The notes: generated from the sequence alone by a model not told the origin. DNA of 64,000 nucleotides from JAJPXC01 sp964510535 (GCA_964510535.1 CAZECG010000006.1:42074-106073); one strand, 5' to 3'; positions 45,546 to 55,358 are shown, counted from the first letter of the stretch. Made by a program: numbers and translations.

Positions 45546-46380
45546 AAACCTGATAGCCATAGTAGCCGCGACAGCGATATTGTCATCGTGCGGAGAAAAA
45601 GAATCGACCAAAAATGCGAAAACGTTGCTAACCGAGGCTCAGGCCGCCATCACAGCCAAGAATTATGACCGAGCCATAACACTGATTGACTCGGTATCAA
45701 AGGCATATCCTGAGGAAATAGACATCCGCAAAGAAGCTATGAGATTGCGCCCCGACGCAACCGAAGGGTTCACAATAGCGAAATTGAGCCATGCCGATAG
45801 TCTGACCGCCACGCTGCAAAGCCGGTATGACTCTATCGCCAGGCTGATGGTCAAAGTCGACAACCCGGAACTGGTAGAGGGATATTGGGTAGCCTCGCAA
45901 GGTCGCAACCCCAATCCCATGTCGACCAATGTCATAGAGGGGAGGGTAACGAGTAACGGAGAATTTTATATGGTTTCATCGCTCAATCCCTCGTCACTTC
46001 ACCACCACTCTTTCTCTCTGACGGATAAAGGGGGTGAAATAGCCTCGACTGACGTAGTGCCATATGACGGAGAGATGAACTACCGCATAAACGGCGGCGA
46101 AGTTGTCACATATATGTCGGATGACTGCAAAGAGATAGGCCCGTTCGCAGCGGCTCACCGCGCCGAACCGCTTACAGTTACGTTCCACGGAGAAGGAGAC
46201 AAACGTATCAGGCTGTCTGCCGCACAAACGTCAGGACTCGCCACCGCATGGGAATTTGCCCAAGCTCTTGTGGATTTCCGCCACTGGAGCATCGAACGCG
46301 AGCGTCTCAACCGCCAGCTCGCCATAGCGCGTGACCAGAAAGCGCGACTCGCTACCGACGCTCCGGCCGATAATCAATGA
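45526..46380 (+). CDS. Lipoprotein with TPR-like helical start and beta-rich tail
   Basis: A 284-residue protein with a signal and lipobox ILSSC (Cys about 22). Residues about 30-110 are helical and read like one TPR-type pair (LLTEAQAAITAKNYDRAITL). The rest (about 115-245) looks beta-rich, and the C-terminal 40 residues form a charged helix. I do not recognise the family. It starts 20 bases inside the end of rel in another frame, which suggests translational coupling, and ends overlapping the convergent hydrolase gene by 7 bases. Confidence 0.75.
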   Translation: MYSAASRNLIAIVAATAILSSCGEKESTKNAKTLLTEAQAAITAKNYDRAITLIDSVSKAYPEEIDIRKEAMRLRPDATEGFTIAKLSHADSLTATLQSRYDSIARLMVKVDNPELVEGYWVASQGRNPNPMSTNVIEGRVTSNGEFYMVSSLNPSSLHHHSFSLTDKGGEIASTDVVPYDGEMNYRINGGEVVTYMSDDCKEIGPFAAAHRAEPLTVTFHGEGDKRIRLSAAQTSGLATAWEFAQALVDFRHWSIERERLNRQLAIARDQKARLATDAPADNQ

Positions 46381-47369
46381 ATTAGCTGACTGACGAACTG
46401 CATCATACGTCGACACACCGCCTCGCCCAACGGCGGCTCTGAAAGCACAAGGTCATGCATTCCACCTTTGACCACCACCTCTGTCACCGACGGGCCGAGG
46501 GTGCGTCCATAGCGGGATATGTCATCCACGTCAAGAACCGCATCGCCGTGGTTGAACGCCTCACTCCACTCATCGCCACTCACCGAGTTGTCTGAGCGCA
46601 TCAACAAGACAGGAACCTTAATAGTGCGGCCCTGTCTGAGTTTACGCTGGGCTTCGTCAATAGCCCTCACCCACCCCGCTTCTACCGGTGGCGAAACTCT
46701 GAGTTTCTTTGTAGTGTCGTAGCTCCAATGCCCATGCTCGCCGATGAGCAGACTCTCACCGTAGCCTGTGCCGCCGCTTTGCGGTATGGCGACAGAGGGA
46801 AACACCCTCGCCACCACACTCACCATCGGCAATAGAACGCTCTCGGTCAACCGCCCGAGATTCCAATCAAGAAACGGACTGTTGAGTATCAATCCCCTCA
46901 CCTCGGCCGGCCTACGCTCCGAAAGATAATACGACGCCACCAGTCCTCCGGTTGAATGGCCCAACAATATAATGCTCTTTATACCATCAGCCCTCATTGC
47001 GACCAAAGCCGAATCTATATCTGGGAAATATTCCTTGAGGTCACGCACTTGAAACCGTTTCTGCCCCGGCATCAGCGAGCGGCCATACTTGCGCAAATCC
47101 ACCGCATAGAAATCAATGCCATTTTTGACAAAGAAGTCGCCCATTTCGGTCTGGAAAAAATAGTCGTTAAAACCGTGGATATACAACACGGCGCATCCCA
47201 CACTATTATGAGCTGATTTGCGCACCACGGTCGACCTCACCGGGCCAGAGTAATCGCGTCCCTGGTCAACATAGCTGAACGTATACCCGTGGCCTATACT
47301 GTCGGGTTTCCAATCGTAGGCAGACAATGCCAAAGGCAACAACGTCAAAAAAAGTAGAATAAATTTCAT
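46374..47369 (-). CDS. Exported alpha/beta hydrolase (serine aminopeptidase / lysophospholipase type)
   Basis: A 331-residue protein with a signal peptide (MKFILLFLTLLPLALSAYDW). The nucleophile elbow is LLGHSTGGLVASYYL (about residues 137-151), the oxyanion region AVLYIHGFNDYF, and the acid/His late pair lies near VLLMRSDNSVSG and KGGMHDLVLS. It resembles the hydrolase_4 / monoglyceride lipase group. Substrate unknown. It faces the lipoprotein gene, overlapping it by 7 bases at the 3' ends. Confidence 0.85.
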   Translation of the reverse strand: MKFILLFLTLLPLALSAYDWKPDSIGHGYTFSYVDQGRDYSGPVRSTVVRKSAHNSVGCAVLYIHGFNDYFFQTEMGDFFVKNGIDFYAVDLRKYGRSLMPGQKRFQVRDLKEYFPDIDSALVAMRADGIKSIILLGHSTGGLVASYYLSERRPAEVRGLILNSPFLDWNLGRLTESVLLPMVSVVARVFPSVAIPQSGGTGYGESLLIGEHGHWSYDTTKKLRVSPPVEAGWVRAIDEAQRKLRQGRTIKVPVLLMRSDNSVSGDEWSEAFNHGDAVLDVDDISRYGRTLGPSVTEVVVKGGMHDLVLSEPPLGEAVCRRMMQFVSQLIH

Positions 47370-47442
47370 TATAATCGCATATTACTTTGTTTTAAACAAC
47401 GAACGGAAGGGCATAGATGTTGTATGACAAGATGCATTATCG

Positions 47443-47472
47443 ACCATTAATGGTTCAAGCCGTAATTACGGC
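47443..47472. repeat. Two adjacent palindromes upstream of metF
   Basis: ACCATTAATGGT (47443-47454) and GCCGTAATTACGGC (47459-47472) are perfect palindromes 4 bases apart in the 241-base gap between the hydrolase and metF. The core CCATTAATGG recurs at 55222-55231, also between operons. They could be operators. Nothing else is seen in the gap except the metF promoter box. Confidence 0.4.
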
Positions 47473-47577
47473 GCGGCCTTGATGATTTTCCTTGGACGCG
47501 TGTCTGCCTACAACCGTCTAAACCACTCCCTTGAATATTTTTGATGTTGTAAAAGGGGGATTTGTCATAAAAAGTCG

Positions 47578-47585
47578 TAAATTTG
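47578..47585 (+). promoter_or_regulatory. Promoter -7 box (TAAATTTG) of the metF-holB-addB-hemW-queA operon
   Basis: An exact -7 match 25 bases before the metF start. No TTTG at the usual 19-20 base distance. Confidence 0.6.
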
Positions 47586-47610
47586 TCAATCAGTTTAATA
47601 TTAATAACAA

Positions 47611-48567
47611 ATGACAATTCCCCAAATAATAGCGGCCCGACAATCAGCGGGTTTCTCTCTTGAGGTGCTACCTCCGCTTAAAGGCCGCGGCATATCGCAA
47701 CTGTTCAAAAACATCGACGCTCTGACTGAGTTCAACCCTCTATACATAAACATCACGACCCACCGCAGCGAAATGGTTTTCAAAACCACTCCGGAAGGGC
47801 TTTATCGCAAAATGAGCGAACGTTCGCGTCCCGGCACCGTCGCAGTGGCTGCCGCCATACAACAACGATACGAGCTGCCCGCGGTGCCACACATCATCTG
47901 CAGCGGGTATTCAAAAGCTGAGACGGAGTACGCCTTGATTGACCTGAGTTTCCTCGGAATCACCAATCTTTTGGTGCTACGCGGAGACCCCGCCAAACAT
48001 GAAAACCGGTTCATACCCAACACCGACGGACACGCCCATGCCTGTGAATTGCAAGGACAAATCAATGATTTCAACCGCGGCGTATTTCTTGACGGAACCC
48101 AAATGGACATCATGCCCCCCACGCCGTTCAGCTACGGAGTGGCAGGCTATCCTGAAAAGCATGAAGAAGCTCCGAATCTTGAAATGGACATAGCGTGGCT
48201 TAAAAACAAAGTAGACCTCGGGGCGGAATACATAGTCACGCAGATGTTTTTTGACAACCGCCACTTTTTTAGTTTTGTGGAGCGATGTCGCGAAGCCGGA
48301 ATCAACGTGCCGATAATCCCGGGAATCAAACCAATCGTAAATCTCAATCAAATAACGGTGTTGCCTAAGGTTTTCGGAGTAGACTTTCCGACCGATTTGG
48401 CAAAGGAGCTGATGGCGTGCAAGACTGACGATGACATCAAACAAGTGGGCGTTGAATGGTGCCTGAGCCAAAGCCGCGAGCTGATAGCCAACGGCGCGCC
48501 ATCGATACACTACTATACACTTAACGCCACCGCAAGCGTTAAAAAGGTAGTCAAAGAAATTTTTTAA
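47611..48567 (+). CDS. metF: 5,10-methylenetetrahydrofolate reductase
   Basis: A 318-residue flavoprotein reducing methylene-THF to methyl-THF for methionine synthesis. Family marks are FSLEVLPPLKGRG near the start, LVLRGDP (about residues 114-120) and VTQMFFDNRHFF (about 210-221), with IPIIPGIKPI further on. Full length for the bacterial type. It opens a plus-strand run that continues with holB 14 bases later. Confidence 0.95.
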   Translation: MTIPQIIAARQSAGFSLEVLPPLKGRGISQLFKNIDALTEFNPLYINITTHRSEMVFKTTPEGLYRKMSERSRPGTVAVAAAIQQRYELPAVPHIICSGYSKAETEYALIDLSFLGITNLLVLRGDPAKHENRFIPNTDGHAHACELQGQINDFNRGVFLDGTQMDIMPPTPFSYGVAGYPEKHEEAPNLEMDIAWLKNKVDLGAEYIVTQMFFDNRHFFSFVERCREAGINVPIIPGIKPIVNLNQITVLPKVFGVDFPTDLAKELMACKTDDDIKQVGVEWCLSQSRELIANGAPSIHYYTLNATASVKKVVKEIF

Positions 48568-48581
48568 CACAGAACCAATCC

Positions 48582-49703
48582 ATGAAATTCAGCGATATAC
48601 TCGGCCATGAGAATGTGAAGGAGCGTCTGAGGGCAATGGTCGATGACGACCGGCTGCCCCATGCCTTGTTGCTGCAAGGACCTGCCGGAGTGGGCAAATT
48701 CTCAATGGCCAGGGCGTTGATTCAGTATATCCATTGTGAAAATCGCCATGATGGCGACAGTTGCGGCTGCTGCCCCGCCTGCATACAACAGCAATCGTTC
48801 AACCACATCGACACGATTTTCTCGTTTCCTGTGATAAAAGGTAAAAACCGCGAAGCGACATCAGACGATTATATTTCTGATTGGAAAGATTTTCTTAAAG
48901 AGAATCCATATATGGATTTTTCACGCTGGCTCGCAGCTCTCGGTAACGCCAACGCAAAACCGGTGATGTATGTAGAGGAAAGCGCGTCTCTCATCCACAA
49001 ATTGAATTTCACCGCCCATAAGTCACGTTACAAGACGGTTGTGATGTGGTTGCCGGAGCGAATGAACAGCGAATGTGCCAACAAGCTACTGAAACTCGTT
49101 GAGGAACCATTCGCCGACACAGTATTTATCATGGTGTCGAACACGCCACAAGATATTTTGCCCACCATATATTCGCGTACTCAGCGCATAGAGATGAAAC
49201 GATTGTCGGATGACACGGTGGCATCTTATCTGAGCGACAACATGGGAGTTGACCCGACAGACGCTATGGCAGTGGCTCATCTCTCGGAAGGGAATATGAT
49301 TGAAGCGATGCGTCAAGTATCACTCGGAAACCAACAGAGAGAATCGCTTGAATTGTTCATGCGCCTAATGCGCGAAGCATATAAGCGCGACATACACGCA
49401 TTGAGGCAATGGAGCGTCGATGTGTCGGCATTAGGCCGCGAGGGTGAGATAGCATTCCTGACATACTGCGAACGCATGGTGCGCGAGAATTTCATCTATA
49501 ATCTGCAGACCCGGGAGCTAAATTATCTGAATCGTGATGAGGCCGGATTCAGCTCCAAGTTCGCCCGATTCATCACCGAACGTAACGTTGTCAAACTGAT
49601 TGACGAATTAGATTCGGCAATCACCGACATCGCCGGGAACGCAAACGCCAAGATGGTGCTTTTTGACCTCGCGATAAAGGTAATCATGCTAATAAAAGCT
49701 TGA
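48582..49703 (+). CDS. holB: DNA polymerase III delta prime subunit
   Basis: A 373-residue clamp-loader ATPase-fold protein. The P-loop-like segment is LQGPAGVGKFSMARALIQYI, where the usual T/S after K is Phe, so ATP binding may be weak, as in many delta prime subunits. A zinc site is likely from CENRHDGDSCGCCPAC. KLLKLVEEPFADTVFIMVSN is also typical. It ends 1 base before the nuclease gene. Confidence 0.92.
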   Translation: MKFSDILGHENVKERLRAMVDDDRLPHALLLQGPAGVGKFSMARALIQYIHCENRHDGDSCGCCPACIQQQSFNHIDTIFSFPVIKGKNREATSDDYISDWKDFLKENPYMDFSRWLAALGNANAKPVMYVEESASLIHKLNFTAHKSRYKTVVMWLPERMNSECANKLLKLVEEPFADTVFIMVSNTPQDILPTIYSRTQRIEMKRLSDDTVASYLSDNMGVDPTDAMAVAHLSEGNMIEAMRQVSLGNQQRESLELFMRLMREAYKRDIHALRQWSVDVSALGREGEIAFLTYCERMVRENFIYNLQTRELNYLNRDEAGFSSKFARFITERNVVKLIDELDSAITDIAGNANAKMVLFDLAIKVIMLIKA

Positions 49704-49704
49704 T

Positions 49705-52686
49705 ATGGAACCGTTTCTCAGTCAAGTAGCAAGAATCTACATCGAGCGTGAGGGAGAAAATATGCTCGACTATTGCTTTGTGTTTCCGAACAAACGAAGC
49801 GGGATGTTTTTTTCAAAATATCTTACCGAGAACAACAAAGAAATAGCATTCCAACCGGCAATCACCACCATATCAGACCTTGTGCTCGACTTCACCGATG
49901 GCGTTGAGGCATCGAGAATGGAACAATTGTTCTTGCTCTACACGCTCTACCAACGCATCGTCAAACAGCGCGACATGGGAAACGACGTTGTTGACTTTGA
50001 CCGGTTCCAGTATTGGGGCGATGTGATACTCAGCGACTTTAGCGATGTTGACCGTTATATGGCAGACCCGTCGCAATTGTTCAAAAACATAAAAGATCTG
50101 AGAGAAATAAGCTCTAATTTCTTGACTGAAGAACAAGTCGAGGTCATAAAAGAGTATTGGGAGGAAGGCGGCTCAATAAATGCCATAGAGGAATTTTGGA
50201 ACCACACCCCAACCAACGGCAACGATGACGACAGAGTATCTACAAGTTTCATCAGGCTTTGGCAAGTGCTAAATGAGCTATACTCCGATTTCAGAAAGCA
50301 ACTGCGCCAACTCGGACTTACATACAGCGGAATGGCCTACCGGGACGCTGCTGACGCACTGAAGGAGGCCGAACGCTCTGACCTCCCCTATTCACGCTAT
50401 GTGTTTATAGGGTTCAATCTGCTATCGACATCTGAAATAAAAATATTCGAGAGACTGCAACGTCTCGGATGCGCTGACTTTTACTGGGACTCAGCCTCAC
50501 CATCATTCAAAGACAAGGGGCACCGGGCCACACGGTTTCTTCTCAAGAATCTTACCCGCTTCAAGCCATTGTATGATTTGCCGGAACCGACGGTCAACGG
50601 GTATCCAAGCACCGACATCATAGGTGTGCCGTCAAACATCGGCCAGGTGAAAATGGCAGGAGAAATCATCAAAAAGCTAAAAGACGAGGGAGGCCTTGAT
50701 TCAGAAGAACAGGCACTGAAAACAGCGATAGTGCTACCAGACGAGGAATTATTTATCCCCCTGCTGCACTCTATTCCACCCGACGTGGACAACGTCAACA
50801 TCACAATGGGCTACCCGCTCAGACATACCCCCGTGGCCGCATTGATTTCCAACATCATCTCGATGCAAATGAGGGCTCGCAGGCTTCACGGAGAGATTCA
50901 TTTTTATTTCGAGGATATTTTCACGGTACTGTCTCATCCGCTCATCAGAAGCATAGCTCCCGATGATGCCCTTGCGATAGTTGATGACATCAACAAAAAC
51001 CGGCGTTATAATATCCCGGCCAAAGAGATAGCCCAATCCCACCCTGAACTCGCATCGATATTCACGCCAGTGCGCGACGCCAAAAATGCCAACGAGGTAT
51101 TTGGCTACACCATCAACCTGCTAAACAAGCTCAAAAGCGGGCTTGAATCAATAGGCAATGACGCTGTCGAAACCGGTTTCACGGCACGTTACATCGAGGC
51201 GGTGCAAACACTGCAAGATTTGAGCGAAAGATACGACGTGACAATGAGCGACGCCACATTTTTCCATCTAATGGAGAAACTGGTAGGGACTGAATCGGTA
51301 AATTTTATCGGGGAGCCGCTTAAAGGTGTGCAGATAATGGGAGTGCTTGAAACACGCGCGCTCGACTTCGACAATGTCATAATGCTGTCGATGAACGAAC
51401 GGATTTTTCCCCGCAAGCATTATTCCAAGACTTTCATCCCCAACGCCTTGCGACACGGATACGGAATGTCGACAATCGACTATCAAGAGAGCATCTATTC
51501 TTATTATTTTTACCGACTGATAACAAGAGCCAAAAACGTCTATCTGATTTATGACACCCGCACCGGTGGCTTAAAGGGGGGCGAGATGTCGCGCTATCTC
51601 TATCAACTGTTGCACTTGTTCCCCCATGACAATCTGAGCCAACATCTTCTCAGCTATGAGATGAAATCGGTGGAACCAAGAGTAGTCGAAGCCACCAAAA
51701 CGCCGGAAATCATGGAGATTCTGAACCGCTACAAAGACCCGCGGTTTATAGATGAAAAATATTTCTCACCGACATCAATCGACCACTACATACAATGCCC
51801 CTTGCAATTCTATCTCGCATATATCAGACAGTATAACATCGACGATGAATTGAAGATGTATATGGACGAGGGGACATACGGCACCATCATCCATGAGGTG
51901 GCACAGAACATCTATGAAACCATACGCCGAGAGAAGAACGGCCCAGAGAGTAGCGATAAAGTGAGAGTGACGGCTACCGACCTTAACCGTTTCATCGATG
52001 AAGAGCATCTGTTGCAACGGATGCTCACACAATCAATCAACAAGAACTATTCCAAGGGAAAAGACCTCGACACACCGCTAACGGGCGAGAACAAAATCAT
52101 CGGCATCATGATGATGACGTTTATAAAACGGCTGATTGAGCATGACAAGAAGTTCACACCGTTTAATTTCATCGCCGCCGAAAAGCGGGTTAAAGCAGTG
52201 TTGCCCATCTCCGAAAGTCTGTCAATCAATATCAAAGGATCTATTGACCGCATCGATGAAATCAACATTGACGACGCAAGCCCTAACGTGACACGCCTTA
52301 TCGATTACAAAACGGGGTCTGACAAGCCAGTCATTTCAAAATGGGAGCAAATTTTTGACACTGGCAACAATAACCACCAGAAATCGGTGCTACAGCTCAT
52401 GCTATATGCCAACGTATATCAATCAGACCCTGATATCCCAGACGACAACAATCCAATAATGCCGGTGGTTTACAAGCTGAAAGATATAGGGAAAGGCGAC
52501 AAACCGTGCGGTCCCTTGACCATAGCGAAATGCAGTGTCAATGATTACCGCGACTTCAACGAGGAGTTTATCGAAGGACTCGGTAAGAGAATTGAGGAAT
52601 TGTTTGACCCCAATATCCCATTCAAAGCTACCCCCGATAAGAACGCCTGCCGCTATTGTAAATTCACCCAAATTTGCGCACGCTGA
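49705..52686 (+). CDS. AddB-like PD-(D/E)XK nuclease / inactivated helicase
   Basis: A 993-residue protein. The N-terminal two thirds resemble the inactive helicase part of AddB (FPNKRSGMFFSKYL in place of a clean P-loop). The C-terminal nuclease shows LIDYKTGSDKP (about residues 866-876) and an iron-sulfur pattern: a Cys in YIQCPLQFYLAYI (about 695) and three in CRYCKFTQIC at the end. AddB works with an AddA helicase-nuclease in double-strand break repair; no AddA gene is in this window, so the partner must be encoded elsewhere, or the protein acts differently. Confidence 0.85.
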   Translation: MEPFLSQVARIYIEREGENMLDYCFVFPNKRSGMFFSKYLTENNKEIAFQPAITTISDLVLDFTDGVEASRMEQLFLLYTLYQRIVKQRDMGNDVVDFDRFQYWGDVILSDFSDVDRYMADPSQLFKNIKDLREISSNFLTEEQVEVIKEYWEEGGSINAIEEFWNHTPTNGNDDDRVSTSFIRLWQVLNELYSDFRKQLRQLGLTYSGMAYRDAADALKEAERSDLPYSRYVFIGFNLLSTSEIKIFERLQRLGCADFYWDSASPSFKDKGHRATRFLLKNLTRFKPLYDLPEPTVNGYPSTDIIGVPSNIGQVKMAGEIIKKLKDEGGLDSEEQALKTAIVLPDEELFIPLLHSIPPDVDNVNITMGYPLRHTPVAALISNIISMQMRARRLHGEIHFYFEDIFTVLSHPLIRSIAPDDALAIVDDINKNRRYNIPAKEIAQSHPELASIFTPVRDAKNANEVFGYTINLLNKLKSGLESIGNDAVETGFTARYIEAVQTLQDLSERYDVTMSDATFFHLMEKLVGTESVNFIGEPLKGVQIMGVLETRALDFDNVIMLSMNERIFPRKHYSKTFIPNALRHGYGMSTIDYQESIYSYYFYRLITRAKNVYLIYDTRTGGLKGGEMSRYLYQLLHLFPHDNLSQHLLSYEMKSVEPRVVEATKTPEIMEILNRYKDPRFIDEKYFSPTSIDHYIQCPLQFYLAYIRQYNIDDELKMYMDEGTYGTIIHEVAQNIYETIRREKNGPESSDKVRVTATDLNRFIDEEHLLQRMLTQSINKNYSKGKDLDTPLTGENKIIGIMMMTFIKRLIEHDKKFTPFNFIAAEKRVKAVLPISESLSINIKGSIDRIDEINIDDASPNVTRLIDYKTGSDKPVISKWEQIFDTGNNNHQKSVLQLMLYANVYQSDPDIPDDNNPIMPVVYKLKDIGKGDKPCGPLTIAKCSVNDYRDFNEEFIEGLGKRIEELFDPNIPFKATPDKNACRYCKFTQICAR

Positions 52687-52696
52687 CATCTCGATT

Positions 52697-53812
52697 ATGG
52701 CCGGGTTATACATACACATCCCATTCTGTCATTCCAAATGCGCTTATTGCGATTTTTTTTCTACTCCAAAAACAGATTCTCTCACCGATTACATAGGCGG
52801 ATTGAAACGCGAGTGGGATTTGCGCAAAAATGAGATTGATGAGCCAATAACAACGATTTATATAGGCGGAGGCACCCCGTCGATAATCAAACCCGATATA
52901 CTCGCAAAACTCATAGAGCATATTAATCCCACATCTTTGGAGGAGATGACCATAGAGGCCAACCCTGAAGATGTGACACCTGAATGGGTGGATGCCGTGA
53001 CCGATATAGGGTTTGACCGCATCAGCATGGGTGTGCAAAGTTTCGATGATGAACAACTCGCATTAATAGGACGCCGCCACACCGGACAACAAGCATTGGC
53101 AGCGGCAAAATTAATCATCTCAGCCGGAATGAAGTTCAATCTCGACCTGATTTATGGATTGCCGGGGCAAGACATTGATAGCTGGAAACGAAGTCTTGAC
53201 ATCGCATTGGAAATAATGCCCGGACACTTATCTGCCTATCTCCTATCGTATGAGGAAGGCACACGGCTCTGGGCGATGCGTGAAAGTGGGAAATTGACAG
53301 AGGCCGACGACGAAACAGTGTTCAAGATGTATGAGATTCTCGCATCGTCGAGTCGCTCTTGCGGTTACAGACATTACGAAATCTCTAACTTCGCACAACC
53401 GGGCTGCGAGGCAATCCACAACACAAACTATTGGCTCGGAATACCCTACATCGGCCTCGGAGTTTCGGCCCACAGCTTCGACGGTAGACGGCGGCGCGTA
53501 AACCCTATCTCTATAAATAGATATATCGACTCGCTATCACAAGGCATGACAGTATTCACTATTGATGAAGAAGATGACATCGACCGCCTAAACGACATGA
53601 TAATAACCCGACTGCGCACCGACACCGGCTTATCAATAGCTGAAATCAAAGACCAATTCGGGGGATACTACGCCAAATCGCTGCTCAACGCCGCTAAACC
53701 ACTGCTCGAAAACGGAAAATTAGTGCGACCAGCACTCGACACAATCGCTATCCCAGAAAGTGAATACTTACGTTCCGATGCCATTATGCGGGAACTGATT
53801 ATTGTCCATTAA
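52697..53812 (+). CDS. hemW: Radical SAM heme chaperone HemW
   Basis: A 371-residue HemW-type protein. The start at 52697 (MAGLYIHIPFCHSKCAYCDF) gives the expected short lead to the CxxxCxxC cluster motif, followed by DF rather than the fourth Cys of HemN. TTIYIGGGTPSII and RISMGVQSFDD are family motifs. HemW delivers heme to respiratory proteins and is not a coproporphyrinogen oxidase. It starts 10 bases after the nuclease gene. Confidence 0.94.
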   Translation: MAGLYIHIPFCHSKCAYCDFFSTPKTDSLTDYIGGLKREWDLRKNEIDEPITTIYIGGGTPSIIKPDILAKLIEHINPTSLEEMTIEANPEDVTPEWVDAVTDIGFDRISMGVQSFDDEQLALIGRRHTGQQALAAAKLIISAGMKFNLDLIYGLPGQDIDSWKRSLDIALEIMPGHLSAYLLSYEEGTRLWAMRESGKLTEADDETVFKMYEILASSSRSCGYRHYEISNFAQPGCEAIHNTNYWLGIPYIGLGVSAHSFDGRRRRVNPISINRYIDSLSQGMTVFTIDEEDDIDRLNDMIITRLRTDTGLSIAEIKDQFGGYYAKSLLNAAKPLLENGKLVRPALDTIAIPESEYLRSDAIMRELIIVH

Positions 53813-53840
53813 CCGATTTTTGGGTAATTTCGCATCAATT

Positions 53841-55070
53841 ATGAACACTGATATAAACGCAACCGACACAAAAAACATAAGGATAGAGGATTTTGACTAC
53901 TCCCTGCCTGACAATCGCATCGCAAAGCATCCGCTCGCACAACGCGACAAATGCCGTCTTCTTGTCCGCACTCACGACGGGACAATTACCGACCACCGGT
54001 TTGATGAGCTGCCAGCCTTGTTACCTGCGGACACAATGCTCGTCTACAACAACACCCGCGTAATAAACGCACGACTGCGCTTCCGCAAAAGCCAGGGTGC
54101 GTTAATTGAAGTATTCTGCCTTGAGCCGACAGAGCCGCGCGACTACGCCGTCAACTTCGCCTCGACCGGGGCGGTGACATGGCAGTGTTTCGTGGGCAAC
54201 TCCAAGCGATGGAAAGATGGCACGACATTGAGCCAAAATGTCAACATAAAAGGCATAGATGTCACATTGGAAGCTGACAGGACGGGGCGCGCCGGTAACG
54301 CATCAATTGTCAGATTCTCGTGGGATAATCCGGGAGTGACATGGTCAGACATCATTTCATGCGCAGGAGAAATTCCAATCCCCCCCTATCTCAACCGCAA
54401 CACCGAGCAGAGCGACAGCGACGACTATCAAACGGTCTACAGCGACACTGACGGTTCGGTGGCCGCACCAACCGCCGGTCTACACTTCACCGACTCGCTG
54501 CTCGACAAGATTTCATCGCTCGGCATACCACGCCGTCACTTGACGCTCCATGTCGGTGCCGGCACGTTCCAGCCGGTCAAAAGCGAATCAATCGGTGAGC
54601 ATGAGATGCACAGCGAGTTTATAGCCGTAGAGCGCGGACTGATTGACGAACTCTCGAAAACCGAAAAAAAGGTTATCGCAGTGGGTACCACTTCGGTGCG
54701 CACTCTTGAAAGCCTATATCACGCAGGTGTACTGATGCTCCGAGGCCAGTGGGAAGGCGAAGTGCCGCAATGGGCACCCTATGATAACACCGCCGACCAG
54801 CCCGACACAGCGGAGGCGCTAAAAGCCATTGTCGATTACATGGATGCAAACGGGATGTCAACTTTTGTCGCCTCTACCCGAATAATAATCGCCCCTGGCT
54901 ATCGGTTCAAAGTCGTAAAAGGTATGGTTACCAATTTTCATCAGCCACAGTCGACCCTACTTCTTCTGGTGTCGGCCTTTACTGGCGGAGACTGGCGACA
55001 CATGTATGAACACGCACTTGCCGGCGACTACCGTTTTTTAAGCTATGGCGACGCAATGCTACTACTTTAG
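53841..55070 (+). CDS. queA: S-adenosylmethionine:tRNA ribosyltransferase-isomerase
   Basis: A 409-residue enzyme of queuosine synthesis, adding the epoxycyclopentane group from SAM to the modified G34 of tRNA. The ATG at 53841 is preferred over a codon 39 bases upstream inside the hemW 3' end because it follows the hemW stop. Motifs are DYSLPDNRIAKHPLAQRDKC, AGEIPIPPYLNR, AAPTAGLHFT and VGAGTFQPVK. It is longer than E. coli QueA (356 residues), partly by an insertion near residues 105-155. Last gene of the metF operon. Confidence 0.95.
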   Translation: MNTDINATDTKNIRIEDFDYSLPDNRIAKHPLAQRDKCRLLVRTHDGTITDHRFDELPALLPADTMLVYNNTRVINARLRFRKSQGALIEVFCLEPTEPRDYAVNFASTGAVTWQCFVGNSKRWKDGTTLSQNVNIKGIDVTLEADRTGRAGNASIVRFSWDNPGVTWSDIISCAGEIPIPPYLNRNTEQSDSDDYQTVYSDTDGSVAAPTAGLHFTDSLLDKISSLGIPRRHLTLHVGAGTFQPVKSESIGEHEMHSEFIAVERGLIDELSKTEKKVIAVGTTSVRTLESLYHAGVLMLRGQWEGEVPQWAPYDNTADQPDTAEALKAIVDYMDANGMSTFVASTRIIIAPGYRFKVVKGMVTNFHQPQSTLLLLVSAFTGGDWRHMYEHALAGDYRFLSYGDAMLLL

Positions 55071-55138
55071 GCCTAACAAGAAACTCATCTACGCATCAGA
55101 TTGTTATAGAAACGAGTACGACAACCACGTAATCGCAT

Positions 55139-55201
55139 ATGGCACATATGTTTAGATTAATCGAAGCAATAGCTGCGGCACTGACCTCAATTGACGATTA
55201 A
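55139..55201 (+). CDS. Possible 20-residue peptide between queA and nfo
   Basis: An ATG opens a 20-codon frame (MAHMFRLIEAIAAALTSIDD) between the queA stop and a terminator. It could form a short amphipathic helix. There is no promoter, and such a short frame is easily chance; kept only because this 315-base gap otherwise holds just a terminator and the nfo promoter. Confidence 0.15.
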   Translation: MAHMFRLIEAIAAALTSIDD

Positions 55202-55227
55202 CGCGATTGCGACATATACATCCATTA

Positions 55228-55275
55228 ATGGCTGGAAGATGATTACAACGAATCTTTCCCGCCATTTTTGCTTTT
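55228..55275 (+). terminator. Rho-independent terminator after queA
   Basis: ATGGC (55228-55232) pairs with GCCAT (55261-55265), and GGAAGAT with ATCTTTCC inside it, followed by TTTTGCTTTTT. It lies about 158 bases past the queA stop, so a long 3' tail or small transcript ends here. It overlaps the CCATTAATGG palindrome (55222-55231). Confidence 0.7.
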
Positions 55276-55350
55276 TATGGCAAATAATCCAGAATCTATG
55301 CCGCACAAGGCTTTATAGCGGTTTTAGGTGTAAATAATTCGAAAATTCAT

Positions 55351-55358
55351 TATATTTG
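55351..55358 (+). promoter_or_regulatory. Promoter -7 box (TATATTTG) of nfo
   Basis: An exact TAnnTTTG match 27 bases before the nfo ATG. The expected TTTG upstream is replaced by TTTT. Confidence 0.65.
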
